Positions 1-8,053 of a stretch of 64,000 nucleotides of DNA are shown piece by piece. Source of the stretch: Actinoplanes lutulentus (lineage in GTDB: Bacteria > Actinomycetota > Actinomycetes > Mycobacteriales > Micromonosporaceae); contig NZ_QLMJ01000013.1 of assembly GCF_003259845.1 (NCBI RefSeq), positions 1 to 64,000 on the forward strand, in the 5' to 3' direction. Made by a program: the position numbers and the translations under genes. Below the pieces are notes generated by a model. That model made no database searches. It had not been told where the DNA came from and worked only from the letters and a program-made list of their open reading frames with translations. Position 1 is the stretch's first letter, and the number at the start of each line of letters is the position of its first letter.

Positions 1-93
1 CAGCCCATTCCTCGCTGCTCAGATCACCACGCGCCACACCGGTTCAACGACGGTCATCCTTGATCGCCACGCATGATCCGCGGGACAGAACCT

Positions 94-150
94 AGTCCGA
101 GCCGTCTGGTCTGGTCCGAGCCGTGCGGTCCGAGCCGTCTGGTCCGGTCG
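94..150. repeat. Imperfect short direct repeats (GTCCGAGCCGT units)
   Basis: The 11-base unit GTCCGAGCCGT begins at 95, 114 and 128, with degenerate copies continuing to about 150. It is simple-sequence expansion in non-coding DNA. I see no sign that it is functional. Confidence 0.6.
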
Positions 151-573
151 CGGTCCGCCTGGTCTCCCGGCCTGGCCAGCTATAGCCGTGTCCCGCGGCA
201 TTCGGCCGGTGTTGCAGGGTGTCTGCGCTATGGCCGTGACCAAGGCAGGTAGCCGAAGCGGCGTGACGGCCTGGACTTGCACGCGCGCCGCCTGGCGTCC
301 CAGCCTGACCCGGTACGACCTAAACCCGCGGCACTCGGCCAGCGTCACGAGATGCCCGCGTCAAGCCCTCTTAGCTGACTGGCTAGGACCGGGGGTGGGT
401 GAATGATGGGCGGCTGAGGCACTCACACGGCCCGTCTGTCCACTCAGCCCGGTCGTGCGCCCGCTCAGCGCGAGCATGCGGCACGGGCGGCGATGCAAAG
501 AGCAAAGGGGCGCCCCCGGCAAGGCGGCTAACCGAAAACGGCGAACGGCCAAGCCGCAACAACCGGGCCGCGA

Positions 574-716
574 AACAATCGGGCGACGAAGGGCCGGGCG
601 TCGAAGGGCCGGGCGTCGAAGGGCCGGGCGTCGAGGGGCCGGGCGTCGAGGGGCCGGGCCGCGAACGGCCGGGCCGCGAACAATCGGGCCGCGAGCAATC
701 GGGCCGCGAACGGCCA
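574..716. repeat. 15-bp tandem repeat array
   Basis: Units of 15 bp run almost without break. Five copies of GGGCCGGGCGTCGAA/G start at 591, 606, 621, 636 and 651, followed by variants of GGGCCGCGAACAATC. The period is a multiple of three, so five of the six frames stay open and give pentapeptide repeats, which explains the spurious ORFs. It lies 100-240 bp past the stop of the leftward IS110-like gene, whose own linker is also repetitive. Confidence 0.8.
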
Positions 717-770
717 AACCCCCAACAACCGGGCGCCAACGACCAACCCGCAAACCCACCAAACCAAGAA

Positions 771-797
771 GCCGCGCCCCATAAAACGGGACGCGGC
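771..797 (-). terminator. Possible terminator hairpin after the IS110-like gene
   Basis: The sequence forms a stem GCCGCG-CCC / GGG-A-CGCGGC around an A-rich loop, about 20 nt past the stop codon of the leftward gene. On the minus strand it is followed by a T-rich but interrupted tract, so it is a weak intrinsic-terminator candidate. Confidence 0.4.
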
Positions 798-817
798 CTC
801 TCTCACAAACCTCTACC

Positions 818-3073
818 TCAACGACCGCCGAAACCGGCGTTGTTGTCGCGGTACTCATCGGCCGGCTGGCCGTCGCGGGTGAAGTCCCATCCGCCGGCCG
901 CTTCCCGGCCCGGGCGGCCGCCCATGGCGAACCCGCCGATTTCCTGACCGCGCCGCCACCCGCGGAAATAACCCGTGGTGTGCGCCGCGATCGACGCCGC
1001 GTCTCGGACGATCCGCACCGGGCGTTCCTCGCGCAGGGGCGAACCCGGCACCAGGTTGGCCTGCGGCACCCGTTTCGGCAGGCCTGCTGAGGTCTCGGCA
1101 GCGACGGCCGGTGTGGACGCCTTTTCCGCCGCGCGCCAGCCGCTGTCGTTCGGGTTGGACCAGTCGACCGAGTCCTCCTCGGCGGGCCCGGTGAACCACG
1201 CCGAGCGAGCCGCCGCGAAGATCAGCAGGTCGCCGTCGTTGCCGTCGGTGGAGACCGGCGGTGTGGTGCTGCGATCCAGGGCGGTCAGTTTCGGTGCGCC
1301 GTCGACGAGCCGCAGCGGCGGGGTGCTGGGCGTGGCCCGGCCCGAACCGTTCGCCCGGCCGCCCAGCTGCGGGTCGATGCCCCGCAGTGACGGCGGCTCT
1401 TTCGGCATGTCCTGCCACGGCGGCTTGACCCGGCCCGAAGCGGGCGGGCTGACCGGTGCCGCCACGGGCGGCGGGGTCACCAGGTCGTCCTTGCCGCTGT
1501 TGAGCAGCGGCCAGTTGGCCCGTGAGCCCGGGTCCGAGATTTCCTGGCCGGGACGCTGCGCGGGCGTCGGCGCGGGGGCCGGCGACTGCGGAGGCAACGG
1601 CAGGCTGAAATCGGTCGGGCCGCCGGGCACACCGTTGGCCGGCGTCGTTTTCGGCCGGGACGGAATGACCGTGCGCGAACGCTCGGACCGTGCCCGGTTG
1701 AGCTCGGCGTTGGCAAGCGTGGGCCGGAACGGCTCGCCGGCGTCCGCCGGAGAAGACCGACCCCCCGGCTGCGCCGAGGTCGGGATCGAACGACTCCCCG
1801 GCTGCGCCGAGGTCGGCATCGAACGACCGCCAGGCTGCGCCGAAGTCGGCATCGCCGGAGGCCGGGACGCCGGGACCGGACGCGAACCCGGAGTGATCGG
1901 GGTCATGCCGGGCGGAGGCGGCGGCACCGAGACCGGCCGGTTGCCCGGCGTGGTCGGACGGGTGGGAAGCCCGTTCGCCGCTGCCGGAGCGATCGGCGGC
2001 GGGGTGATCGGGTCCGGAGCGACCGGGGGAGCCGTCATCGGCCGCGGCATGGCCGGACCGTTGCCGGTGGTCGCCGGCTCGGGACGGCTGCGCCGGCCGA
2101 AGCGCGAGTTCTCACCGGTCGGCACGGGCTGCAGCGTGGGAATCGGGTCCGGGGTCCGGCGGGAAGACCGCCGGCCGGTGCTCGGTCCGGTCACCGAGGT
2201 GCCGTTGCGGGCGCTCAGCGTGCCGACAAGCGCCGAACAGGCCGAGTCGCAGGCACGGACCGCACTGATTGCCTGACGCACGGCGTCGGCGGCGGCAGGG
2301 GCCAGAGACTTGTTGACGCCACCACGTCGCGGTGACTCGCTGATGGCCACCTGGAGTGCGGTGACGGCGGCGATCAGCTGCTCGTCGCTGCCGGCGCCGT
2401 TACGGGCCAGCTCACCGGCGATCTCGCGGGTGACGTGCCCGGTGTCGCCGGGGCGGCTGGTGATCCGCCCGGGCTCGGGCACGGCGTCGAGGACGGCCAG
2501 GGCCAGCGGGTGAGCGGGGTCCGGGTACGCCCGGAGGGCAGCCGGATAAAGCTCACGCAGCACCTCGCGCAGAGCGACGGCAGCCGAGTTACGCCCGACC
2601 AGCATCGCCACGTGCGCGGCCAGGACCGGCTTGTAGCTGACCAGCTCGCGTGGCGTCGGAAGGTTTATCGCGGCGATCGCGCCGGCCTGCAACGCCCGGG
2701 CCAGGCCGACGGCCCGGCGGGCGGCGACCGGCGCCGCGATCTCCTCTGGGGAGTCGTCGTCGGAGAAACGCTCGGCGTAGTCGTCCGCGTCGTCGTCGTC
2801 GACAACGACCAATGGGCGTCCGGCCGCTGTGAGCAGCGAGGTGACGACGTGGTCGTCACTGTCGGCGGCGACCGCCGCGTCGCTGAACCCCGTCGTCCGT
2901 TCCACGAGCAGCGTTCCCAGCTGGGCGTAGCCCGCCGGGTCGTCGCTGATCTCGTGGACGCCGAGCAGCCGGCCTGCGTCGTCCACCACGGCGATGGTCA
3001 GTGGTGCGGCCGAAGCCGTACGCACCGAATCATCAGCCGACGCCAGACCGCAGTACACGCGCACGAGCGCCAC
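818..3073 (-). CDS. Degenerate IS110-type DEDD transposase domain fused to proline-rich linker and sensor-kinase-like tail
   Basis: The protein has 751 residues. Residues 1-290 have the layout of the IS110 DEDD transposase domain: strand VYCGLASAD, strand LTIAVVDDAGRLLGV, the region HVVTSLLTAAGRPLVVV, and the diagnostic stretch YPAALRAYPDP then LAVLDAVPEP. The catalytic acids look lost: YCG stands where IS110 has its first Asp, AADSDD replaces the Glu motif, and no D-x-x-D pair follows. The serine-containing C-terminal domain of IS110 is absent. Residues 290-615 are Pro/Ser/Gly-rich with three 11-residue repeats. Residues 616-715 (ARSAWFTGP, GLPKRVPQANLVPG, GYFRGWRRGQEIGGF) resemble the tail of actinobacterial nitrate-sensing and conservon-type histidine kinases. 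I chose GTG at 3073 because GGGGAGGAGG lies 8 nt upstream; the longer frame to 3163 adds a non-conserved leader. It is probably a domesticated, non-mobile protein of unknown role. Confidence 0.7.
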   Translation of the reverse strand: MALVRVYCGLASADDSVRTASAAPLTIAVVDDAGRLLGVHEISDDPAGYAQLGTLLVERTTGFSDAAVAADSDDHVVTSLLTAAGRPLVVVDDDDADDYAERFSDDDSPEEIAAPVAARRAVGLARALQAGAIAAINLPTPRELVSYKPVLAAHVAMLVGRNSAAVALREVLRELYPAALRAYPDPAHPLALAVLDAVPEPGRITSRPGDTGHVTREIAGELARNGAGSDEQLIAAVTALQVAISESPRRGGVNKSLAPAAADAVRQAISAVRACDSACSALVGTLSARNGTSVTGPSTGRRSSRRTPDPIPTLQPVPTGENSRFGRRSRPEPATTGNGPAMPRPMTAPPVAPDPITPPPIAPAAANGLPTRPTTPGNRPVSVPPPPPGMTPITPGSRPVPASRPPAMPTSAQPGGRSMPTSAQPGSRSIPTSAQPGGRSSPADAGEPFRPTLANAELNRARSERSRTVIPSRPKTTPANGVPGGPTDFSLPLPPQSPAPAPTPAQRPGQEISDPGSRANWPLLNSGKDDLVTPPPVAAPVSPPASGRVKPPWQDMPKEPPSLRGIDPQLGGRANGSGRATPSTPPLRLVDGAPKLTALDRSTTPPVSTDGNDGDLLIFAAARSAWFTGPAEEDSVDWSNPNDSGWRAAEKASTPAVAAETSAGLPKRVPQANLVPGSPLREERPVRIVRDAASIAAHTTGYFRGWRRGQEIGGFAMGGRPGREAAGGWDFTRDGQPADEYRDNNAGFGGR
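1757..1852. repeat. Three 33-bp in-frame repeats
   Basis: Inside the proline-rich linker of the leftward gene, three 33-bp units encode PTSAQPGGRSM, PTSAQPGSRSI and PTSAQPGGRSS. They are length-variable linker sequence with no known function. Confidence 0.8.
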
Positions 3074-3155
3074 GGCGTCGTCCTCCTCCCCGGGACTGCT
3101 GCTTCTCTCTGGCCTGCTTCTCGTCGGCCAAGGACTGATGTTCCCTGGTAATCGG

Positions 3156-4043
3156 TCAGTCACGCCAGTCCACAGCGGCAGAGATCTTGCTGATGACCGA
3201 ACGCCAACCCAGACTCGCCTGTTGTGCCCCGATTTTCTTCAGCCGGCGACGTCCGAAGAATCCGCTCATCCCACCGTTTTCCGCGGAGCGCAGGGACTCG
3301 TCCAGGTCATCGAGCGGAGAACCGGGCGACAGCGCCAGGATCACCGGCTTGATGCGGAGACCGTGTCCGAGGTCGCGGGCCACCTCGCCGGCGGCGATGA
3401 GAAGCGGCAGATCCCACGAGTCGTGCCCGCCGCGCAGGTTCTCCACCACGAGGTCAAGCTCGTAGCGATCATCCGGCTGCGGGTCGATGTCGCTCGACTG
3501 TACCCGCTCGGCGAGGACCGCCCAGGTGTCCAATTGTGCGAGATCGTGCGGAGCACCCGAACGAAGGAAGGAGACGAGCGATTCGGTGCTCTTGAACGCG
3601 AGCAGCCGGCCCTTGTGGCTGAGGAACAGGGGGACTTCCTCGTCGTCCGCCTGGTCGGCGGTCTCCTCCGGCTCGTCCTTGACGTCAGCCGAATCGCTCT
3701 CGGAAGAATCCGAAACGACGGCCTTGTCGACCTCGTCGCTGTCCGCGCCGAGTGCCTGACGCTCCAGTTCCTCGTCGCTGACCTCGACGAACTCCTCGCC
3801 GTCCTCCTCGACGACGCGCTTACGCGCCTCGAAGGGGTCGTCCTCGTCGACCTCGACCTCGGTCGGCGTGACCTCGCCGGCTTTCCGGTACGCCCGCAGG
3901 GTCAGACCGACACCGGCCGGGAGTGCGATCTCCACCGGCTCGATGCGGACGGAATCCCAAAGCTCACGCCCGGACAGCCCTTCGGACGAGGACTTCTCGG
4001 CCACCGGCGCGGACGCCTCGGGCTCGTCGGACTGGCTGGTCAC
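3156..4043 (-). CDS. Acidic conserved protein of unknown function
   Basis: The protein has 295 residues. Residues 1-60 hold a plausible folded strand region (SVRIEPVEIALPAGVGLTLRAYR). A highly acidic Ser/Glu/Asp stretch covers roughly 65-135. A second ordered part (VPLFLSHKGRLLAFKS, then helical segments) covers about 135-250, and a basic end (FFGRRRLKKIG) follows. I recognise it only as an actinobacterial conserved hypothetical. GTG at 4043 is supported by GGAGGT with 6 nt spacing. The IS110-like gene follows 82 bp downstream on the same strand, so the two may be co-transcribed. The acidic core and basic end suggest a cytosolic partner protein, which is inference. Confidence 0.75.
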   Translation of the reverse strand: MTSQSDEPEASAPVAEKSSSEGLSGRELWDSVRIEPVEIALPAGVGLTLRAYRKAGEVTPTEVEVDEDDPFEARKRVVEEDGEEFVEVSDEELERQALGADSDEVDKAVVSDSSESDSADVKDEPEETADQADDEEVPLFLSHKGRLLAFKSTESLVSFLRSGAPHDLAQLDTWAVLAERVQSSDIDPQPDDRYELDLVVENLRGGHDSWDLPLLIAAGEVARDLGHGLRIKPVILALSPGSPLDDLDESLRSAENGGMSGFFGRRRLKKIGAQQASLGWRSVISKISAAVDWRD

Positions 4044-4138
4044 GGTTGACCTCCGGATTACTTATGGGGGTGGCGGGACGGGTGACTCTGGGCACACACC
4101 CTAGTCGGCAACGCTGTGTGACAAAGGCCCCGGTGGTC

Positions 4139-4954
4139 TCACTCGCCCTTCGGGTGCCACACGGTCTTCGTCTCAAGCAGCGCCGTCATCGGCCGTAACC
4201 CCGGATCGGCGGTGAAGTCGGCGTCCGGGCGAGGGCGGATCACCCGCTTCAACGTGCCGGCAGCGGCCCGTTCCAGCTCGGCGGCGAGCTCGGCGTGCTC
4301 CACCCCGGTCAGGTCCAGTGCGTTCACGTCGGCGTGCGCGGCCAGCCAGGGCGCGGTCTCGGCGTACTTGCCGGTGAGAATGTTCACCACGCCGCCGGGG
4401 ACGTCCGAGGTGGCCAGCACTTCGGCCAGGGTGATCGCGGTCTGTGCCTCCGGCGCGAGGACGACCACGGTGTTCCCGGTCACCACGGCCGGGGCGATCA
4501 CGCTGACCAGGCCGAGCAGCGAGGGTGGCGCGACCACGGCGACCACACCGGTCGGCTCCGGCGAGGAGATGTTGAAGAACGGGCCGGCCACCGGGTTCGC
4601 ACCGCCGGTGACCTGGGCGATCTTGTCGGACCAGCCCGCGTACCAGACCCAGCGGTCGATCGTGGCGTCCATCTCGTCGGCCTTCACGCCGAACGGGGTG
4701 AACTCGCGGCGGCGCGCTTCCAGCATCTCGGCGATCCGGTACAGCACCTGGCCGCGGTTGTACGCGGTGGCGCCGGCCCATTTCGGCTGGGCGGCACGGG
4801 CGGCCAGCACCGCGTCGCGGGCGTCCTTGCGGGAGGCGAGGGCCGCGTTGTCGCCGTTCACCACGAAGGTCCGTCCTGACTCGCTCCGGGGGAAAGCGCC
4901 GCCGATGAACAGCTTGTATGTCTTGCGGACGGCAAGACGAGCAGACTTAGGCAA
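4139..4954 (-). CDS. Short aldehyde dehydrogenase-like protein lacking the catalytic half
   Basis: The protein has 271 residues, against about 475 for a full ALDH. It keeps the N-terminal fold and parts of the cofactor-binding region (LFIGGAFPRSESGRTF, then VVAPPSLLGLVSVIAPAVVTGNTVVVLAPE, GGVVNILTG). It ends before the region that carries the catalytic Glu and Cys, so it should not oxidise aldehydes by itself. It is translationally coupled to the full ALDH upstream: TTG at 4954 has GGAGG 6 nt upstream inside the last codons of that gene and overlaps its TAA. A GTG at 4987 would be a longer alternative start. I infer a regulatory or structural partner of the intact ALDH. The reading frame is clean, and I recall such tandem short ALDH-like genes in other actinobacteria, so I do not call it a pseudogene. 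Confidence 0.7.
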   Translation of the reverse strand: MPKSARLAVRKTYKLFIGGAFPRSESGRTFVVNGDNAALASRKDARDAVLAARAAQPKWAGATAYNRGQVLYRIAEMLEARRREFTPFGVKADEMDATIDRWVWYAGWSDKIAQVTGGANPVAGPFFNISSPEPTGVVAVVAPPSLLGLVSVIAPAVVTGNTVVVLAPEAQTAITLAEVLATSDVPGGVVNILTGKYAETAPWLAAHADVNALDLTGVEHAELAAELERAAAGTLKRVIRPRPDADFTADPGLRPMTALLETKTVWHPKGE

Positions 4955-6371
4955 GGTAGGCCTCCAAGCCGTGCCGGCCGCCTTCACGGCCGTAACCGGA
5001 CTCCTTGTAGCCGCCGAACGGCGACGCCGGGTCGAACTTGTTGAACGTGTTCGCCCACACCACGCCGGCCCGCAACTTGCCGGCGATCGCGAGGATCCGG
5101 GATCCCTTCTCGGTCCAGATGCCGGCCGAGAGCCCGTACGGAGTGTTGTTGGCTTTTTCGACGGCCTCGGCCGGAGTCCGGAAGGTGAGCACCGATAACA
5201 CCGGTCCGAAGATCTCTTCCCGGGCGATCCGGTGTGCCTGGGTCACGCCGGTGAAGATCGTCGGAGCGAACCAGAAGCCGCGATCGGGCAGCTGACATTC
5301 CGGCGACCAGCGCTCCGCGCCCTCCTGTGCACCTATTTCCGACAATTCGGTAATACGGGCCAGCTGTGCCGCGGAATTGATCGCGCCGATATCCGTGTTC
5401 TTGTCCAGCGGGTCGCCGACCCGCAGCGTGGACATCCGCCGCTTCAGCGAGAAGAGCAGCTCCTCGGCGATCGACTCTTGCACCAGCAGGCGCGAGCCCG
5501 CACAGCAGACGTGACCCTGGTTGAAGAAGATGCCGCTGACGATCCCCTCGACAGCCTGGTCGATCGGAGCGTCGTCGAAGACGATGTTCGCCGCCTTGCC
5601 GCCCAACTCCAGGGTGAGGCGCTTGCCGGTGCCGGCCACCGAGCGGGCGATCTCCCGGCCCACCTCGGTCGAGCCGGTGAAGGCCACCTTGTTCACATCC
5701 GGGTGCTGCACCAGATAGGCCCCGGTGTCACCGGCGCCGGTGACGATGTTGACCACACCCGGTGGCAGCTCGGCCTGGCGGCAGATGTCAGCGAAGAACA
5801 GCGCCGAGAGCGGGGTGGTCTCGGCCGGCTTGAGCACCACGGTGTTTCCGGTGGCGAGCGCCGGCGCGATCTTCCACGCCAGCATCAGCAGCGGGAAGTT
5901 CCACGGGATGATCTGGCCGGCCACGCCCAGCGGTTTCGGGTCGGGGCCGAAGCCCGCGTACCCAAGCTTGTCGGCCCAGCCGGCGTAGTAGAAGAAGTGT
6001 GCCGCGACCAGAGGCAGGTCGACGTCGCGCGACTCCTTGATCGGCTTCCCGTTGTCGAGCGACTCCAAAACCGCGAGTTCTCGCGATCTTTCCTGAATTA
6101 TCCGAGCAATTCGGAATAAATACTTAGCGCGCTCCGACCCGGGCAGCGTGGACCACGACTGAAAGGCGCGCCGGGCCGCGTCGACAGCTCGGTCGACGTC
6201 CTCTGAGCCGGCCGAAGCGACCTCGGCGAGGACTTCCTCGGTAGCCGGATTGACGGTCTTGAAAACGTTGCCGTCCTTCGACGGATCAAAAGCACCGTCG
6301 ATAAAAAGACCGTAGGAAGACGCGATCTCGACAACAGAGCGAGACTCAGGTGCTGGTGCGTAAGAGAACAT
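4947..6371 (-). CDS. NAD(P)-dependent aldehyde dehydrogenase
   Basis: This is a full-length ALDH superfamily protein (474 residues). It shows the cofactor-binding motif IIPWNFPLLMLAWKIAPAL, FTGSTEVGR, the Glu motif LTLELGGKAANIVFDD, the nucleophile in FFNQGHVCCAGSRL, EEIFGPV and the C-terminal PFGGYKESGYGREGG. It begins 5 bp after the deoC stop and is coupled to the short ALDH-like gene below. Deoxyribose-phosphate aldolase releases acetaldehyde, so oxidation of acetaldehyde to acetate is the natural reading. Substrate preference cannot be fixed from sequence. ATG at 6371 has a GAGG close upstream. Confidence 0.93.
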   Translation of the reverse strand: MFSYAPAPESRSVVEIASSYGLFIDGAFDPSKDGNVFKTVNPATEEVLAEVASAGSEDVDRAVDAARRAFQSWSTLPGSERAKYLFRIARIIQERSRELAVLESLDNGKPIKESRDVDLPLVAAHFFYYAGWADKLGYAGFGPDPKPLGVAGQIIPWNFPLLMLAWKIAPALATGNTVVLKPAETTPLSALFFADICRQAELPPGVVNIVTGAGDTGAYLVQHPDVNKVAFTGSTEVGREIARSVAGTGKRLTLELGGKAANIVFDDAPIDQAVEGIVSGIFFNQGHVCCAGSRLLVQESIAEELLFSLKRRMSTLRVGDPLDKNTDIGAINSAAQLARITELSEIGAQEGAERWSPECQLPDRGFWFAPTIFTGVTQAHRIAREEIFGPVLSVLTFRTPAEAVEKANNTPYGLSAGIWTEKGSRILAIAGKLRAGVVWANTFNKFDPASPFGGYKESGYGREGGRHGLEAYLA

Positions 6372-6376
6372 CGGCC

Positions 6377-7306
6377 TCAGTCCAGGGTGAAGTAGTCCGG
6401 ACCGGCGTAGTGACCGGTGGTGAGCCTGGTCCGCTGCATGAGCAGGTCGTTGAGCAGCGACGACGCGCCGAACCGGAACCAGTCCGGGCTGAGCCAGTCG
6501 TCACCGACCGTCTCGTTGATCGTCACCAGGTACTTGATGGCGTCCTTGGTGTTCTTGATGCCGCCGGCCGGCTTGACCCCGACCTGCCTGTTGTAAGCAA
6601 TGCGGTAGTCCCGCACCGCCTCCAGCATGACCAGCGTGATCGGCAGCGTCGCGTTCACCGCGACCTTGCCGGTGGAGGTCTTGATGAAGTCGGCACCGGC
6701 CAGCATGGCGAGCCAGGAGGCGCGGCGCACGTTGTCGTACGTTGCCAGCTCCCCGGTCTCCAGGATCACCTTGAGGTGCGCCGCGCCGGACGCTTCCTTG
6801 ACGGCGACGATCTCGTCGAAGACCCGGTTGTACTCACCGGCAAGGAACGCGCCGCGGCTGATCACCATGTCGATCTCGTCGGCGCCGGCCTCGACCGCGG
6901 CGCGGGTGTCGGCGAGTTTCACCTCAAGCGGCGCCTGCCCGGACGGGAACGCGGTGGCGACGCTGGCCAGGTGCACCCCCGAACCGGCGAGCGCGGCCGC
7001 GGCGACCGGGACCATCGCCGGATAAACGCAGATGGCGGCCACCGCCGGGCAGCTCGGATCGGCGGGATCGGGCCGCCGACCCTTGGCGCAGAGTGCCCGG
7101 ACCTTGCCCGGGGTGTCCGCGCCTTCGAGCGTGGTCAGATCGACCATGCGTATGGCCAGGTCGATGGCGCTTGCCTTGGCGCTCGCCTTCACCGACCGGG
7201 TGCCGAGTGCCGCCGCCCTCGACTCGACCCCGACCTTGTCGACCCCGGGGAGGCCGTGCAGGAAGGAGCGGAGGTCGGACAGCCCGATGGACGCTGTCGC
7301 AGTCAT
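6377..7306 (-). CDS. deoC: Deoxyribose-phosphate aldolase
   Basis: The 309-residue class I aldolase cleaves 2-deoxyribose-5-phosphate into glyceraldehyde-3-phosphate and acetaldehyde in deoxynucleoside catabolism. Visible motifs are CVYPAMV, VATAFPSGQ, the DEIDMVI strand, LKVILETGEL, and the Schiff-base lysine in ADFIKTSTGK, with VGVKPAGGIKN near the end. The open frame runs on to 8113 without homology; I chose ATG at 7306. A TAGAAT hexamer ends 7 nt before that ATG and there is no Shine-Dalgarno sequence, so the transcript is probably leaderless. It heads a deoC-ALDH-ALDH-like operon and is divergent from upp, which makes this a small nucleoside salvage locus. Confidence 0.95.
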   Translation of the reverse strand: MTATASIGLSDLRSFLHGLPGVDKVGVESRAAALGTRSVKASAKASAIDLAIRMVDLTTLEGADTPGKVRALCAKGRRPDPADPSCPAVAAICVYPAMVPVAAAALAGSGVHLASVATAFPSGQAPLEVKLADTRAAVEAGADEIDMVISRGAFLAGEYNRVFDEIVAVKEASGAAHLKVILETGELATYDNVRRASWLAMLAGADFIKTSTGKVAVNATLPITLVMLEAVRDYRIAYNRQVGVKPAGGIKNTKDAIKYLVTINETVGDDWLSPDWFRFGASSLLNDLLMQRTRLTTGHYAGPDYFTLD

Positions 7307-7313
7307 GAAACCG

Positions 7314-7359
7314 ATTCTAAGCAGGCCTGTGACAATTGATCTTGAATGAACGGTAGGTT
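7314..7359. promoter_or_regulatory. Divergent leaderless promoters of deoC and upp
   Basis: Two -10-like hexamers face away from each other. TAGAAT on the minus strand (7319-7314) ends 7 nt before the deoC ATG. TAGGTT on the plus strand (7354-7359) ends 7 nt before the upp GTG. The -10 boxes are 34 bp apart, so their upstream elements must overlap and the two promoters may interfere or be co-regulated. Confidence 0.55.
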
Positions 7360-7366
7360 GAGGCCC

Positions 7367-7999
7367 GTGGACGTCCTTGTTGTAGATCACCCGCTGGCAC
7401 AGACCCGGCTCACCGCGATGCGCCGCACCGAGACCGAGTCCGGTGTCTTCCGCGCCTCGCTGCACGAGCTGACCACGATGGTGGTCTACGAGGCGGCCCG
7501 CCTCTTCGCGGTGGAGAAGTACTCGATCGAGACGCCGGTGGCGCAGACCGAGGGCACCCGCCTGGCGAACCCGCCGCTGATCGTCCCGGTTCTCCGCGCC
7601 GGCCTCGGCATGGCCGACGCCGCGCTCGGCCTGCTCCCCGAGTCCTCGATGGGCTTCGTGGGCCTGGCCCGTGACGAGGAGACCCACGAGCCCCGCGCTT
7701 ACATGGAGTCGCTCCCGGCGGACCTCGCCGGTCAGCCGGTCCTGGTCCTCGACCCGATGCTCGCCACCGGCGGCTCGCTGCTGCACTGCTGCAAGCTGCT
7801 CGCCGACCGCGGCTGCACCGACATCATCATCTGCTGCGTCCTGGCCGCCCCCGAGGGCGTCGAGCGCCTCGCGTCGTCCGGCCTGCCGCTCCGCCTGATC
7901 ACGGCGTCGATCGACGAGGGTCTGAACGAGAAGGCGTACATCGTCCCCGGCCTCGGCGACGCCGGCGACCGCCAGTTCGGCGGCATGCGCCGCTTCTGA
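7367..7999 (+). CDS. upp: Uracil phosphoribosyltransferase
   Basis: The 210-residue protein is close to the usual 208-210 of Upp, which makes UMP from uracil and PRPP. Motifs: VVDHPLAQTRLTAMR at the N-terminus, IVPVLRAGLGMADA, the PRPP loop VLVLDPMLATGGS, and the uracil-binding C-terminus ending YIVPGLGDAGDRQFG. I start it at GTG 7367, which gives the usual N-terminus and lies 7 nt behind TAGGTT. An ATG at 7346 would add seven residues and has no ribosome-binding site. In M. tuberculosis, upp (Rv3309c) neighbours the phosphomannomutase pmmB; here a related phosphohexomutase lies 5 kb downstream. Confidence 0.97.
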   Translation: MDVLVVDHPLAQTRLTAMRRTETESGVFRASLHELTTMVVYEAARLFAVEKYSIETPVAQTEGTRLANPPLIVPVLRAGLGMADAALGLLPESSMGFVGLARDEETHEPRAYMESLPADLAGQPVLVLDPMLATGGSLLHCCKLLADRGCTDIIICCVLAAPEGVERLASSGLPLRLITASIDEGLNEKAYIVPGLGDAGDRQFGGMRRF

Positions 8000-8010
8000 T
8001 CCAAAACCGA

Positions 8011-8053
8011 AAAAGGCCGCTTTTCGCTCACTCCGAGCGAGACGCGGCCTTTT
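8011..8053. terminator. Bidirectional terminator between upp and the Nudix gene
   Basis: The sequence AAAAGGCCGC ... GCGGCCTTTT forms a stem, with an inner CGCTC/GAGCG stem, flanked by A and T runs. It can end transcription from both convergent genes. The last codons and the stop (8028) of the Nudix gene lie inside it. Confidence 0.85.

Larger units (their letters stand above)
1..817. other. Gene-free GC-rich region with repeats
   Basis: I see no credible gene here. The overlapping open frames on both strands are low-complexity, rich in R, G, P and S, match no domain I know and largely translate the tandem repeats listed separately. The right end probably holds the 3' end of the transcript from the leftward gene that stops at 818. 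Confidence 0.6.

Noticed and set aside
399..947. Several frames over the 15-bp repeats
   Set aside because: They only translate the tandem array and end in the next gene's antisense.
975..2276. 433-codon plus-strand Gly/Arg-rich frame opposite the IS110-like gene
   Set aside because: It mirrors the proline-rich linker of the minus-strand gene and has no start signal or domain.
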